Below are positions 12,101 through 28,299 of a stretch of DNA of 64,000 bases, in pieces. This DNA comes from Diphasiastrum complanatum (taxonomy: Eukaryota > Streptophyta > Lycopodiopsida > Lycopodiales > Lycopodiaceae). Positions within the stretch are counted from its first letter, which is position 1. Each line of letters starts with the position of its first letter. The translations under genes were made by a program, and so were the position numbers. The notes under the pieces were generated by a model. It ran no database searches. It saw only the letters and a list, made by a program, of their open reading frames with translations, and was not told the DNA's origin. Where the stretch lies: positions 4,372,620 through 4,436,619 of the forward strand of contig CM055097.1 of the NCBI GenBank assembly GCA_029204225.1. Direction: 5' to 3'.

Positions 12101-13654
12101 GGAAATAGAGATCAAGTACCAACTGAAAATTATGAAGGTGAGGAGTTGCAAAATGTGAGCCAAAGTATCTCAACCTATAGCTATGCAATCAACCAGCTCT
12201 TAAAGGTAAATGTATTGAGCAACCATCAGAAAGCCACAAGCAGGAAGAGATCTTTAATAATGTATTCCTGAATGTGAAAGAGATGAAGTGCAACAAATCT
12301 TAAAAGTTGGAAGTTCAATCTCCATAGCTTATATGCAGCGCTTCACACTGTAGGAAACAAAATAACATAATCATTGCCTAAAAAGTGCACATAAAAGTAC
12401 AGAAAATAAACTCCAAGAAAGTTGAGAAACTAGAAACTCAACCCTTTCGGTGAAATCATGCAAAGAAAAACAGCATAGTGGGGCTATTGCGTAAAGAGGA
12501 AGCATTTTTCTATGGTTATAGCTTGTATGGTGTTACATGTCCTGTAGTGCACGAAAGTTTCTTAAAGCTCCCAATAGCATATCTACTATAATGTCATAAT
12601 GTACAAGAAATTATTAGATCTCAGCTACTGGTTATACAAAGAAGTTTGGAAGGATGTGATTATCATGTTACCCCTGTGAGAACTAACTAGGGGTGATGTT
12701 AGATTGTACGTACTAGATCGGCTCAAGTTGCCTTGAACGGAATAGTCATCTGCTTACCCATTTGCATCGCAGTCCTGAGGCGGCCTGAAATGGATTCATG
12801 ATATCTTGCCTTAGAAAGAAATAATAGGTTAAGAGCTCTTTAGTATGTGCTAAACTTCACGGACATTCCCTTGTTTCATGCAGGAGGAAGATTTATCCTA
12901 CTTTGTGATAAAACATAAAAAAACAAACACTTTAAAGCTTCGTGTCAACTCCAATTTGAAACTACCCCGTACATGCTTGAAACGCAATTTGACGAACTCA
13001 ATGGTGAACAGCCATCTGCTTACCGTATTCTGCAATGATCTGCAGCACTTTTAAGTTGATATTTGAGTCGAGATATTTGAGTAGACTCTCATCCGACTTG
13101 GATGCAACTATTACCCTTTCTGATGTGTACTTTTGCATAACAAAGAAGGAAAATCAAATAAGAATGAAACACCGTTTTGGACGCAGCAGAAAGTTATTCT
13201 CTTGAAAGTGGAACACAAAAAATCACTGCTCGTCATTGTTGCTGTTATTCATCATATGCCAAATGTGGAGCACTTGTGTACTTCAACTAGAGTCTCTTAC
13301 TGTTGACTTACATGTAGAAGGTGGCTCACAGAGGTTTTCTGGTGACTGATCTGTTTGTAATATATTTCTTAGGAGGACGATGATTGCTCAAACATGGCAA
13401 CTTAAGATTTCAGACACAATGACTTGAATGAGAATGAGACTGTCAATTCTTGCACTATCATTACAACCAAAAGTGCACAACTTAAATGAATTCAGCATTG
13501 AAGAAAGATCTTTACTATGAAAATTTACCATATTGCATATATGTATAGAATCACATCATTCACTTTGTGCAGCAGGTTTTCACGAGAAATATCCAGAGAA
13601 AAATATTGGTTTGTTGAGTAGTCTCGCTGACTTGTGAATCTGTTCTATTTTCAG

Positions 13655-15807
13655 CTGTTCTCCACTGCATTCTAAGAGCTGCTATTCAACTGCACCTTTG
13701 CAGTACCAGAGAAATGAAACTCACCAGAGCATATATCCAAATTCAGAAGCACGCTTGCAATTGGAGGGAGAAAAATCTTCATATGTACGGCAATGTCTTG
13801 ATAAGAAAGTGTCCTCAACTAGCAAATTGGCAATTCTTGACTGTGAAATTTCACCTGATCTACCAGTATCTGCACCCTCTATGAATCGGCTTTCAGCTCA
13901 GGATGCCTTTTCAGCAGAACCTGCGTGCTCCTTTGCTTCCCAGTTCTTTCGATCTGCATCACAGGTTTGTAGTGGTCAGCATCTTTCTGTGCCAAAGCTT
14001 TCCACATCTCCAGCAGCATATTCTTCAATTTCTTCTGCTTCTCATGCTCAAAATCTCCGTGATCTCCTCACAAGTGCTTTACCTTCATCTTTTGAAACGC
14101 CACCAAGTTGTTTTATAACTGGACATACAGCTTCACCTGAGCTTCCTGTTGTACAGGTTTCACAACAATTTGGAGCCAGGTCAACTCCCCAGCCTCCCCA
14201 GCCTGAGTTTACCCCCAATTTACTTCATCCTCGTACCCCTGAAGCCCTTGAAAACTTCATAGCTCTAACATCATGTTCTTTGTTATCTCCTTTTCCAACT
14301 CAACATGCTGCACTTAACCAAGCCAGACATGAGCTGACAAACTTTAAAACAAGCTCGTTGAGATCAACCATTGAAGAACAATCCTTCCCCTGGAGGGTAA
14401 GTGGCTCACTTCATGATGGAAAGTCACCAAGCATTATCTCACCTGAAGAACTCCGTTTCACTGAGCTTCACAGAAATATGGGGCTTTTCGATAAAGAACA
14501 GCTCACTTCACCATTATTCTCAAGCACATTTGGAAATTGCTTGCCTGTGAGAACATCGGGTATTGGATCCCAAAGGTTCCCAGCGCATGAGTCAACAACT
14601 TCAATGAAACACACACAGATCAAGTTCACACCACCACAACCTATCGAAAATATGAGCGCTGCTGAGAATTATTTATCAACAAAAGGCTCCGTGCCTAATT
14701 TGAGGCAGGGGATTCCAAATGTCCAACCTGTTTCCGCAGAATTATATGATCTTTTGGCTGGTGACTCAAACAGGATACCACCTCATGCAGGAGCATCTAT
14801 GAATATGCATTTCCAATTTAGTAATGATCACAAAGCCCCGGAATGGAAGCACAACCAATCTAAGCTTCGGGTTTCCATGCAACCAAAGTGGCAAGCAAAT
14901 GTACTTGACCATAGCAAGAAAGTCGTAGCACCACCACATGATATGGCAGGTAAAGGTGGTTTTGATAATGTGGGTCCACTATCAAACTGTGAGGTTGGAG
15001 TGAACAACAACGATTCTCATTCTAGAAGGCTATCGAGAGCATTTGATACGCGTCAAAGAAGCCCGTTAGCAGGGTCTTTTGTTATGGATAACTCCTTTTT
15101 GATGCATAAAAAAAGGGTTGGAGATATTCTTCACAGAACGTTTCCTAATGCTGACACTGGCATGGGTATCATGGATAATCATAGCCCAGCAGAAGAAGAC
15201 AAAGAATGTTGGAGTTCGCATCGGCAGGTAAATGAAAAGACATTGGCTGCTGGAGATACTGAAAGTAACTTGATAGACGACCAGAACAGGAAAAGTAGCG
15301 GGAATAAAGGTTGGAAGGACGTGAAGCTCCTAAGGAAGGCAGTGATAGAATATGTTAAGAGTTTGCTGAAACCAACATGGAGAGAAGGCCAACTTAGCAG
15401 GGAGGATTTTAAAACCATCGCAAAAAAGGCTGTCAACAGAGTGCTTGGAAAGTTACAAAGCAATAAAATACCTACATGTCAAGACAAGGTGGACCACTTC
15501 ATGACATTTTCGCGAGAAAGGATCTCAAAGCTTGTCCAGGTTTGCCGTCAGTGAACTTTTTTATTCTGAATGCTTTCATAGTAACAGTTGTACATACTAT
15601 AAAATCCTGCTAGGTTGTTTGTTGAGAAAAATGCAGAACTGGATGCCCATAATTGTCTTAGAAATATACGTTAGGATCAGCATAGAATGCTTGCTAAAAT
15701 CTTCAGTTGTTAGAAGTTGATACAGCTCTTATCATGTCAATGGCCTTTCCTGAACATGCAACATTATTTTCCTGCAGAAATATCTGGACAAGTATACGAA
15801 GACTTGA
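13655..15807 (+). CDS. CCCH/SRI-type nuclear protein gene, last two exons
   Basis: The large exon 13655-15539 (acceptor ttttcag, donor CTTGTCCAG/GTTTGC) encodes about 628 residues. These are first a long Ser/Pro-rich disordered region and then, from about 15309, a helical C-terminal domain with YVKSLLKPTWREGQLSREDF. That pattern is the SRI-like tail of plant CCCH zinc-finger proteins (Arabidopsis C3H38/C3H55 type) and related RNA-polymerase-associated proteins. In those proteins the domain ends in a Leu-Val-Gln-x-Tyr run. Here the exon stops at KLVQ. A 30-nt exon after tttcctgcag (15778-15807) adds KYLDKYTKT and a stop in the correct phase, completing the helix. Reading through instead gives only VCRQ. 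The N-terminal exons and any CCCH fingers lie upstream. The role is probably in nuclear RNA processing or transcription, inferred from the family. Confidence 0.72.
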
Positions 15808-17822
15808 TTTGTAGAATTTTGGATCATAAAGTGATGCAAAAATATCAGAGCAGCATTTCACAAGTTGCTTCAAGAACTGTGCTGGCATAGTTTTTCAAAG
15901 GGGGCCTTGTTTTCATTTGTAAATTTAGGAAGCCAAGCTTGCTCTTAATAATTTTTTCTTGGATGTCCCTTTGTTTGGCTGATTAGAGTTGAACTTGTGA
16001 CCTCAAGTAGGCTTACCATTATGCCACTCGTTGGGGGAAACCTGCTCTATATTCGAAAAGTGCATGTTCCACCATCTTTGGATATGTGGAACAGATGATG
16101 CCGGATGTATTGATATGGTAATATTGCTGTACAGTTCTCTATATTATAGCAGAACAACTTTCTTAAGATCATGCCAATGAAAGTTTTGTAGTGCATCTTT
16201 CAACTCCTAAATAATATTCAAAAGCCATGATTGTAGATAGCTACTACAAACCAAACTTTCCTTCTGTTATCTGTGTTAATTTTCACTGTATGGCTTGTTG
16301 CTAGAGAATCAGCATATGAATTTTCACTCATAAAAATTGGTCGATTTTTTGTAGTGGTCAGAGATATTGTTTAGGGCTAGTTGATGGCTTTGGCCGTTAA
16401 GACATAAGTTAGGATGTTGACATGAATTTCTGCTGCAATTCACAGGATTTTTTATGCGCAGAGATATGCAGATATATCTGAAGGGTTTTCTGCTCACTGC
16501 TATGGCAGACATGACTTCTAGGTTTCATCCCAAGGGTCTTCAGTGGATAGCCATGTGTCTCTTTGTTCATTTGATGTTGAGCAGCTTTTTTGTCTATAGA
16601 AGATGTCACAATCACCAGTTGGGAGCTCATACCGTAAGTTGGAGTGTACACTTTGACATGGTACTTTTATAGCAATTTTTCCATTTGGTGGCTTTGTAGC
16701 TATAATTGAGAAAATGTGTTTGAGTGTTTTTGCCACCTGCATGGTTTTCTATCTTATTTTCAAATCCATCTGACATTGTAGGCACTTGACTACAACACTC
16801 ATCATCAGTGCTTTGACCTCTACATGTAATTGGAAAAGAAATAAATATAGCTTTGTTTTACCATGATAGTGTGACTGTATTGTCATGGTATGTGCAAAGT
16901 TTTGGTGCTGATCATTGCATACACACCAAATTGTAGTTAAGATTGATGAACCCTGATATTTCTAGATCCAGCAAATCTGCAGTTTGAGTAAAAGCTCATA
17001 GTAAGGTCCAGAATGTATGTAGCTAACAATGAAACTGCCACAGGGTCCCTTTTAGTTACTTTTTCCTGAATTTCCACTACTGAGTTTGGAACCTCATGAT
17101 CAGATGAATCTTAGGTCCATGAGTTTAGTGTCAGATTGTTAGACAGCTTTTCTTGCTGTAGAGACCTATCCATGATTGTATGTGGTTACAAATCTTGTAT
17201 GCTTTTGGACATGCTGAAGATCATCAAGGATTATCTCTTCTTGAAGAAGGAAATCAGGTATCAATTGGAAAACTGTGAATAGAGTGGTCGATCACTCACA
17301 GACAGGTGCCAGTTTAACACGCTTCAGACAGGATCATTTCAGGCATCTAATATTTAATGATTTTCCATCACCAATCTGGTCCTTGTGGGGTTTTGCTTAC
17401 CTTTACTAAACTTGAACTTCAGATGCATACCTTAGAAGACTTCTGAAGTAGACCGATGGATGAGTTTCAGCCATCCCTGACTCCTGAGATATCAGGGAAG
17501 TGGTCTTGAGAGAACCAATGTGGTGGAGTCAGAAGTGAGTCAAATTTTGCTGAACTTTCCAAGTGGCGTCGTCATGTATGTAGTTTTCTCCCTCCTTGTT
17601 AACCTGTTAGTAGCAAAGTCCTTCATGTGTACAAAGTAGATCATGAGGTATGGATGGTTGCTACTTAGTAGCAATGTAGACTTCTCTCCAGAATTCATCT
17701 TAGTCCCAAATGCAACACCATATTGTTGGAGTCTGTTGAGAAATTTTGAAATTGCATTTTGTCTGTCATGTAGTGTTAGTACATTAGTGCTTATCAATAT
17801 ATTATAATATGCATGTAAGCAT
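15808..17822 (+). other. 3' flank of the SRI-type gene; no gene seen
   Basis: The sequence after the stop at 15805-15807 is AT-rich and presumably includes the 3' UTR. Short frames here have no coding signature. I see no retroelement domains. Confidence 0.4.
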
Positions 17823-18290
17823 TGTTAGGCCCAAAAGGAGCTATTAGCCTTAAGAACAAGGAGGTTCCCTTTTCAGGCCCTCCAAAGTATTTAAATAACG
17901 ATAGTAGGCTAATAAGGGCTCAAAGTAGACTTAATAAGACTTAACAAGGGCTAACTATCTTGCAAGATAGTTAAGTGGGGTTATCTATAAGTAGGCAAGA
18001 GACATCATTTTGAGAATCTTTTGACTCATTTGCAAATGAGAGAGCTTAGCCTCCTCTGTGTGAATGTGAGCCTTGGGAATAGAGCTTGCTAGGTCTCATG
18101 TGCCCAATTTACATGAATCTCAATTCTACTTTTGTATTTAATTTGTTTGCATCCCTTTCAATTCTATTGATGATTCCTTGGAGCTCTATATGTACTTTGC
18201 ATTTTATGGCTATATCAACATGAATGTTTTGTATTCTTCTTGATCTAGCTTTAGTTTCTTGATCCTAGCTTTTATTTGATTAGGTTTTTT
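17823..18290 (+). repeat. LTR-like segment (boundaries uncertain)
   Basis: It starts TGTTAGGCCCAAAAGG. A tatctataag box lies near 17981 and transcript-leader-like T-rich DNA follows, as in gypsy LTRs. No partner copy or primer site is visible, so a solo or truncated LTR is the best guess. Confidence 0.3.
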
Positions 18291-18535
18291 GACACGACAT
18301 TTTCCAAATGCATCGAAATTTTAAAATTGCTTGTTGAAAGTCACCCATGTCATCTGCATAAAGATTATGAGAAAGCTTCATATTGTATACTTGAAGAGGA
18401 ACCCATTGTTGCTGCATATGTGTTTTCTCAATAGCTCAAATATAAGGTACAATTGCAATTGCATATAATAGGAGAGACAAATGATAACCATTGGGCATCC
18501 TTAATGTCTTCTAAAATAATTCCAAATTTTTTCTA

Positions 18536-19118
18536 AGGGTGGTTTCAAACTACTAACAAGTCCCTTTGCCTGGCCCTTTCACTTGCCACCCATTTTTTGA
18601 ATCTTGGCAAGTGAGTTGACGGATGATCACCCTCATTTCACGTTTGATTGGTAAGTGTTAAATGAAAGGTTGCAATATGATTGGCCCATTTGAATCTTGA
18701 CATACGATTGGTCCATCTTATTTAAGGTGTTGTGTTTTGAAATTAAAGCATGAAACTTTTAGTTTTAATAGGTTGAAGGGTGCGTAAGTTATTTTTTCAA
18801 GCAATCACCTTTCAACTCAAAAGGTCAATATTGAAATGCATTTCATTGAAAGGAATATTGGCAGTGAAGGGGCTAAAAAACTTCAAAATGTAGGCCAACA
18901 TGCCAGGGGCAAGTCAACATGTGAGAGGACATTGGCTTGTCCAAAAAATGGATTTGGTTTGCCCCTATGTGGCAGTGGGTCCCTGCCGTGTCATCTGTCG
19001 TAGAGTGGCAAGTGGATGTTAATGTGAAATGGTGGCAGTTCCATTTTTTCTCTTGGACCAATAGAAGAGCTCTATTTTAAATTTTCAACTTACCAAACAT
19101 GTAGTTTGAAATGGACCT
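18536..19118. repeat. Candidate non-autonomous DNA transposon
   Basis: The ends carry an inverted repeat: tttcaaactac at 18543-18553 and its exact complement gtagtttgaaa at 19101-19111, with looser similarity outside. There is no coding capacity. I could not find a clear target duplication. Confidence 0.35.
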
Positions 19119-23222
<4,104 letters not shown>

Positions 23223-24156
23223 ATGGAGACCATCCTTGCAAGATTGTCTAAGCTACAAAAGTTCCTTGATGAGACAATCAGAGACTACACCAATCGGATC
23301 CATCACATTGCTGAATCATCAAATGGGAATTCATAGGAACTAGAGTCATCAAAAGCGATGATTAAACAAGAATGGAAACCCATGGAAGGCAACGAAGTGG
23401 ACCAGAGGAAAGTGGATCAAGGGCGGAAGTATCAAGTTGACAAGAAGATCATCCAAAGGATCTAAATCATGAGTTTCTTCAAAAAACAATGGCAAGGTGG
23501 AAGTCTTGGTCCTATCATCTTACATGTCACCATACTCAATAGAGGACCATAATAGCCTACTAGTCTATTATGTGGAAGATCCTAATGGAAATCCATTGCC
23601 TGTGTATGCATATCAACTCCAGGGAGATGGCATAATACACACGGTAAGATGCTATGGACGCGGAGGAAAACATCGTCGAGCCGAATGCCCACATCGATGT
23701 AATCCATCAACGTTTAACCCTTGGTGTTCACAATGTTGAGTCAATAATCTATGCTTGGATTTTCCATTGTGGAACCCACACATAGCTAGGAGAATTTTGG
23801 CTTATGTATATCGACATGCACCTATGTGGACCAATCCACCTACAGACAAAATGCACTACAAATAGAAAATCATAGTGCCACCAGGCTATGAAACGAGTGA
23901 GGAAGAAGACAATTTGACAAAAGTTCCAAGGTACGCAGACACATCCACGAGCAAAAAGATAACAACATCATAGAAAATAGAGCTAGTAGAATCTCTCAAG
24001 CCAACAGTAACTAAGGAAATCAAGAAATTGGAAACCGACAAAGCAGAATGCAGATTAGATCAGAATCTCAAGGACCTATGCGCTCGAAAAACCGAGTATC
24101 AAATCCGAGCGCGAGTACAAAGAACGGACAAGAAAACAAACGTAAGGCACGCTTGA
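23223..24156 (+). pseudogene. Decayed frame for an unrecognised Cys-rich protein
   Basis: From ATG at 23223 a frame encodes METILARLSKLQKFLDETIR and a likely coiled coil. It shifts by one base near 23490, then continues to a stop at 24154 with in-frame stops near 23737, 23863 and 23970. The middle part has a striking Cys/His pattern, CYGRGGKHRRAECPHRC followed by WCSQC, then a Trp/Pro-rich part and a charged tail. Stops of TGA/TAG type suggest decay by C-to-T change. I do not recognise the family. Its surroundings suggest a retroelement ORF rather than a host gene. Confidence 0.45.
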
Positions 24157-24338
24157 AAGCGATATTGGAGCAGGCAGTATCGAATCTAGGCACAAGTATG
24201 TAAACAGATCATAAACAGAGAAAAGTGTGTGTTTGAAATCGATATCCGGCGCAAAAATCAGAAAATTACGTGAAAATCCGCGACGTAAATGACCTATTTA
24301 TAAAAAAAAATTGTACGTGCAGAGGATGTCCAAAAGGA

Positions 24339-24550
24339 CACGTGTCATCGTGTTATTTGTCAATAATATTCCGCCGTCAAGAGAATGATTGATCTGACAT
24401 TTGTCATTTGAAGAATGCCACGTGTCCTACACCACGTGGCCTCATTATTGAGTCATAATGATCTATACGAAAAACACACATGGATCAGTTAGATGTCGTC
24501 ACGTGTCGAAAGTTATTTTTTTTTACACCTGCAAAAATTTTCTATATATA
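24339..24550 (+). promoter_or_regulatory. Cluster of four G-boxes followed by a TATA box
   Basis: CACGTG occurs at 24339-24344, 24419-24424, 24433-24438 and 24500-24505. TCTATATATA lies at 24541-24550. Several boxes are in ACACGTGTC or CCACGTGTC contexts, as in ABA/bZIP-responsive promoters. No intact gene follows on the plus strand, so this may be an LTR promoter or an orphaned one. Confidence 0.4.
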
Positions 24551-24564
24551 CCCCCTCAAAATTT

Positions 24565-25047
24565 TCATGCACATAGCTTTGTAGAAATCAAGTTAACTCC
24601 TGAACCGCCATCTATCACAACTGCTTCCTTAGGAAATTGTCTATGCTGTATTGGCAAAGTGATATTCTTTTGTTCACTTTCCCAAGCGGCTCCAACATGG
24701 AGTACTTCATTAGATTTCTCAAATCCAGCACAAAAAAGTGGGTTCTGATGGACTTCTAGTTCTTCTTGAGCTAACTTTTGCGCTAAGATTTCTTTTGCTT
24801 TTGGCACCAACTTCAGGAACTCTACCAATGAAATATTGATCTTGCTAGACAAAATGTTCATGAGCAGTTCTGTTTGTGGTGCTTTTGGTTCAGTCATCTT
24901 GAAGGGTTCTTCATGATGATGCAACTGATCATTCATATCTGTACGTGAATTTCTTGGTGGCTGCAATGGTGAAGAATGAACTTTTGTTGTTGCTTTAGCA
25001 GCTTCAAGCTCCTCTTCTTCTTGCAGATGTTTGATCCACTGTCTCAT
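24565..25047 (-). pseudogene. Gypsy gag-protease fragment
   Basis: The 160-residue frame has a charged N-terminus and a segment LVEFLKLVPKAKEILAQKL. It ends with VVIDGGSGVNLIS, the retropepsin active-site block in the DGGSG form found in a large class of plant gypsy elements. The frame stops four residues later, so the remaining protease and pol are lost. Confidence 0.6.
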
Positions 25048-25149
25048 ATCCTAATATCTTCTTTTTTCTGCATGAATCAATGCGCAAAGGCATTCACAAT
25101 GTCTGTCTCTGATTACAAGTGATGTTTCGTTTTATCTTCTGTTATCTGT

Positions 25150-25742
25150 TCTTTTATTTGAATACGCAGATGGTATTCAATATATATACATAATTTTTAC
25201 AGGTGTGCAAATGAAGAAGGTACAAAAGTGGTTGTGATGTCTGTAGAAGATTGTGAGTGGCTGTTGTTGTTGTCAAATCTGATTGCACAATGCATGGAAC
25301 GAGTGTGAGGAGGCTGTGACGTTGGGCTTCGCTAAATTTAACGCTGATGAAAATGCAAAAAATGCGACACTCTGACAAATGTCTTAAAAATTGATTTACA
25401 GGGTACCTTCGCTTTCCTATAAGGACACCTTTGGCATTTGTAGGGCAGTGTCGTCTTTTTATCTTTTTTGCATTTTTCGCCTATCCAAATTTGCTTGTAT
25501 TTATGCGGATTGTCGCTTTTCTGGAAGTGTCTCAAACACTTGGTTGCTCAGGGTGGCCCGAAGGTGAAAAAACGACAGTGTCGCATTTTTCGCTTATGGG
25601 AATTCCCGAGTAAAAATGCAGATTGTAGCGACAATCAGCTCAAATACGCAGACTGTGCGACAATATGAGTAAAAAAATGCAGCAGCATGAATGAAGGCAA
25701 ATTAACATAGGATTTAGGAGTGTAGAGGAGATAAATCCAACA
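25150..25742 (-). repeat. LTR-like region of minus-strand copia (right edge firm)
   Basis: In element orientation the LTR begins TGTTGGATTTATCTCC, directly after a G-rich tract (plus strand tcccccc at 25743). The start resembles the LTRs at 31048 and 53332. It contains the same recurring tgtcgcattttt/gcgacaa words as the other two. The left edge is only approximate. Confidence 0.5.
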
Positions 25743-27059
25743 TCCCCCCTAAATCCAACACCTCCCCCTTAATCAATGCACAAATCTTGTTGTGTGCATT
25801 AACACTTAATGCCTTCATGAATATATCTACAACCATGTCCTACGTTCTACAATATGTTAAGCTTACCTCCTTGTTGAGAACCTTGTCCCTAATATAGTGA
25901 TATTGGATTTCAATGTGCTTACTCCTAGAGTGAAATCTAGGGTTGGCCGATAAGGCAATAGCACTCTGATTATTACAGAATATGATTGTAGGACTGTACT
26001 GATACAAACTAATGTGTGACAGTAAATTTCTCAATCAAAACGCTTCTTTAATAAATTGAGAAGTAGCTATGTATTCTGTTCTGTAGATGAAAGAGCGATG
26101 GAGGTTTGCTTACACCTGTTCCATGAGATAGGACCATTGTTGAAGAAGAATGTAAATCTAGATGTGGATTTACGATTGTCTACATCTCTTCCCCAGCTTA
26201 CATTAGAGTATCCACTGAGCTGATGGAGATTGTCATTGTTGACCTCTCCATAGCAGATGCACTAGTCCATGGTAGCTCAAATATACCTCATGACTCTTAT
26301 GAGAGACTTCTAATGGGTAATGCCAGGATTAGCCACTATAGTCAATGTCGGGAATCCGAGTGAATCCTCGTGCTACCAGTCTTGCCTTCCTTTGATCAAT
26401 CACTCCATTGGCATTGTACTTGATCTTAAAGATCCATTTACAATCAATGATATTGCATCACTGCGTCTTGATCGTCTATGACAGATCCGACAGTGGCCAT
26501 TTGCTTTACCAGGTTCTTGAACTGGTTGATGTGATTCTACAGGGAATCACCATTTGCCATCTTGAGGAAGTAAAATTTCTTATTGAGATGTAGCTTGGAA
26601 GCTATATCTCGCACCTCATATAATGTGCTCAAGATGTCCCAGACTTCTTTGGATGTCTGGGCTTCGGACACATGGCCGATCTGAGTATCCAAAATATTGA
26701 GAATGATCAGCGCAAATGCTTTTCCATCCTTCATTTTCCATTTGGCGATTGCCATGTCATCAACTTCGGGTTTCTCCTCAACACCTGTAACAATGTTATA
26801 CAACTCCTTAGCCATTAGCACTGCTCTCATCTTAAATTTCCATAGATGGTAATTGGCTCCATCAAGCTTGTCCATGATAGGACTAGCTTTCCCTTGGGAA
26901 TCCATGTGGAAGATTAGTCTAGGTGATAGGAATAACTATCAGTGACTTAAGTATAAAAATCTGGTGTAATTTACAGAACAAGAAGACAATTACTCTATCG
27001 GCTAGTAGAGTCTTGTTTCTGTGGAAGCTTATCAGGCTACAAAAAGAGCTCTAATACCT
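25743..27059 (-). mobile_element. Copia element with most of pol deleted
   Basis: From right to left there is a primer site at 27046-27059 (AAGGTATTAGAGC on the minus strand). Gag starts with MDSQGKASPIMDKLDGANYH at 26905 and runs to about 26440, with one in-frame TAG after MANGDSL. A short degenerate stretch follows, then the end of RNase H (25840-26034) with CNNQSAIALSANPRFHSRSK. Protease, integrase and most RT are missing. Gag is closely related to the copy at 54236-54715. Confidence 0.8.
26537..26905 (-). pseudogene. Copia gag (UBN2 type), interrupted
   Basis: The frame spells LWKFKMRAVLMAKELYNIV, then KDGKAFALIILNILDTQIGH and SKEVWDILSTLYEVRDIASK. These are the standard UBN2/DUF4219-type gag motifs of Ty1/copia. 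A TAG codon ends it, but similarity continues (NHINQFKNLVKQMATVGSV) to about 26440. Confidence 0.8.
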
Positions 27060-27560
27060 TGTTGGAAAAAGAGGTGAAAGAAAGATAACTCGAAAAGAAA
27101 CGACTTGAATGAAAAACGTTCGTGCGCAGCGGAATAAGCTATCTCCCTCTTTCCTCAAGCATGACTACGCCTATCAATCTCGAACAGAACATTAGTGATA
27201 GAAAACACGTTCGATCTGATTATGTAGCCAAGCCTAATAATCAGTCGCGAAGAGCAGAGAACCAAACTAAAGAATTAGATAGCTAGATAGAATGTAGAAA
27301 AGCATTGCAGTATTGACACAAATTTGAACGCAGAACAAACAGAGTTGTAATCAGATTAAGTATAACAAAATACACAGGTCAATAATGTAACTGAGCACAA
27401 AACAATAGCGGACGTAACCGCGTGCTTCACTAGGTAGGATGAGAGTGTTGATATCCATGGACTGTATAGTGATTTTGATTGGTGTTTCTTCTTGAATCTC
27501 ACGTTCACAAAGAGTGGCATTGACACAATCGATAGTTGCTAAAGCATGACCTCAATTAAT
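27060..27560 (-). repeat. 5' LTR of the deleted copia (left edge firm, right edge unclear)
   Basis: It starts TGTTGGAAAAAGAGG directly beside the primer site, so the LTR ends in TCCAACA in element orientation. I cannot place the other end. Confidence 0.4.
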
Positions 27561-27829
27561 GATATCAATACTCTGCACATAATGACCCTTTATAGTCAAA
27601 TCGATACTATCGGAGTCATGATCTCTTAAAATTCTGATTATTCATATCATTGAGTGTCGTACTCAACTACTGGCAAGTCACCATATAGGATGGTGCACCT
27701 GGATCTGCAACTTGATTTGCAGTTTCTTTGGCCATCTCGATTTATCTATTCTTGGAAACTACTAAATCTAGTTAATAACTAATTACCTATTAGTGAAGTA
27801 CGATTGACCAAAACTGACTAAAATATACT

Positions 27830-28034
27830 CCGGTATGGTCAATTCACTACTGACCATTTTTATGAATAGCCGTAAAATATTTATCGGCCATTTCTAAGGC
27901 CGTAAAATTTGCTCTAGCCTCCTTTAGACTGGCTGGGACCCAATTCTAGGTGGACCGGCACTTTTTGCTTGGTCTTACAAAAATTGACCATACAAAATAT
28001 TTTTTGACGGTTCTTAAGATCGTTACAAAAGTCT
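27830..28034 (+). repeat. Dispersed repeat R1, copy 1
   Basis: About 200 bases from tggtcaattcactac to acaaaagtctatt are repeated at 32041-32252 with roughly 85-90% identity by eye. A partial extra copy of its gacgggctgggaccca core follows at about 28061. Origin unknown. Confidence 0.7.
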
Positions 28035-28299
28035 ATTCTTTATCATGTCTAGCCACTTTAGGGACGGGCTGGGACCCAGAACTAAGGCAAATTTGTGCCA
28101 AATTTTTTTAATAACTGGATTTCACATGCTGATTTTTTCCAATTTTGCGAAGTTAAACTTCAATATTAGCTTGATTTTCCGTGCAAAAATATCGGCTAAC
28201 ATTGGCGACTACCACTGGGTAGTATGGTCCCCATACAATGGACACAAAGTCTTTGGTTTCACAGACCAGGTCTTGGTGGTGAATCAAATATAGTGGGAT

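Larger units (their letters stand above)
7849..13654 (+). other. Inferred 5.8-kb intron filled with decayed transposons
   Basis: The segment lies between two phase-compatible exons (donor GTCAAG, acceptor ttttcag at 13648-13654). It contains a reversed retroelement primer site near 8869, an 84-bp-spaced duplication at 8685-8818, a truncated MITE copy at 11104-11329 and a gypsy gag relic at about 11420-12100. I see no further credible exon, but short ones could be missed. Confidence 0.45.

Noticed and set aside
13698-13700. A start codon for the SRI-type protein at 13698
   Set aside because: The codon is TTG within an exon whose frame is open upstream to a good splice acceptor at 13654.
24458-24748. 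A 96-residue plus-strand protein downstream of the G-box cluster
   Set aside because: It is largely antisense to the gag-protease fragment at 24565-25047, which has recognisable motifs.
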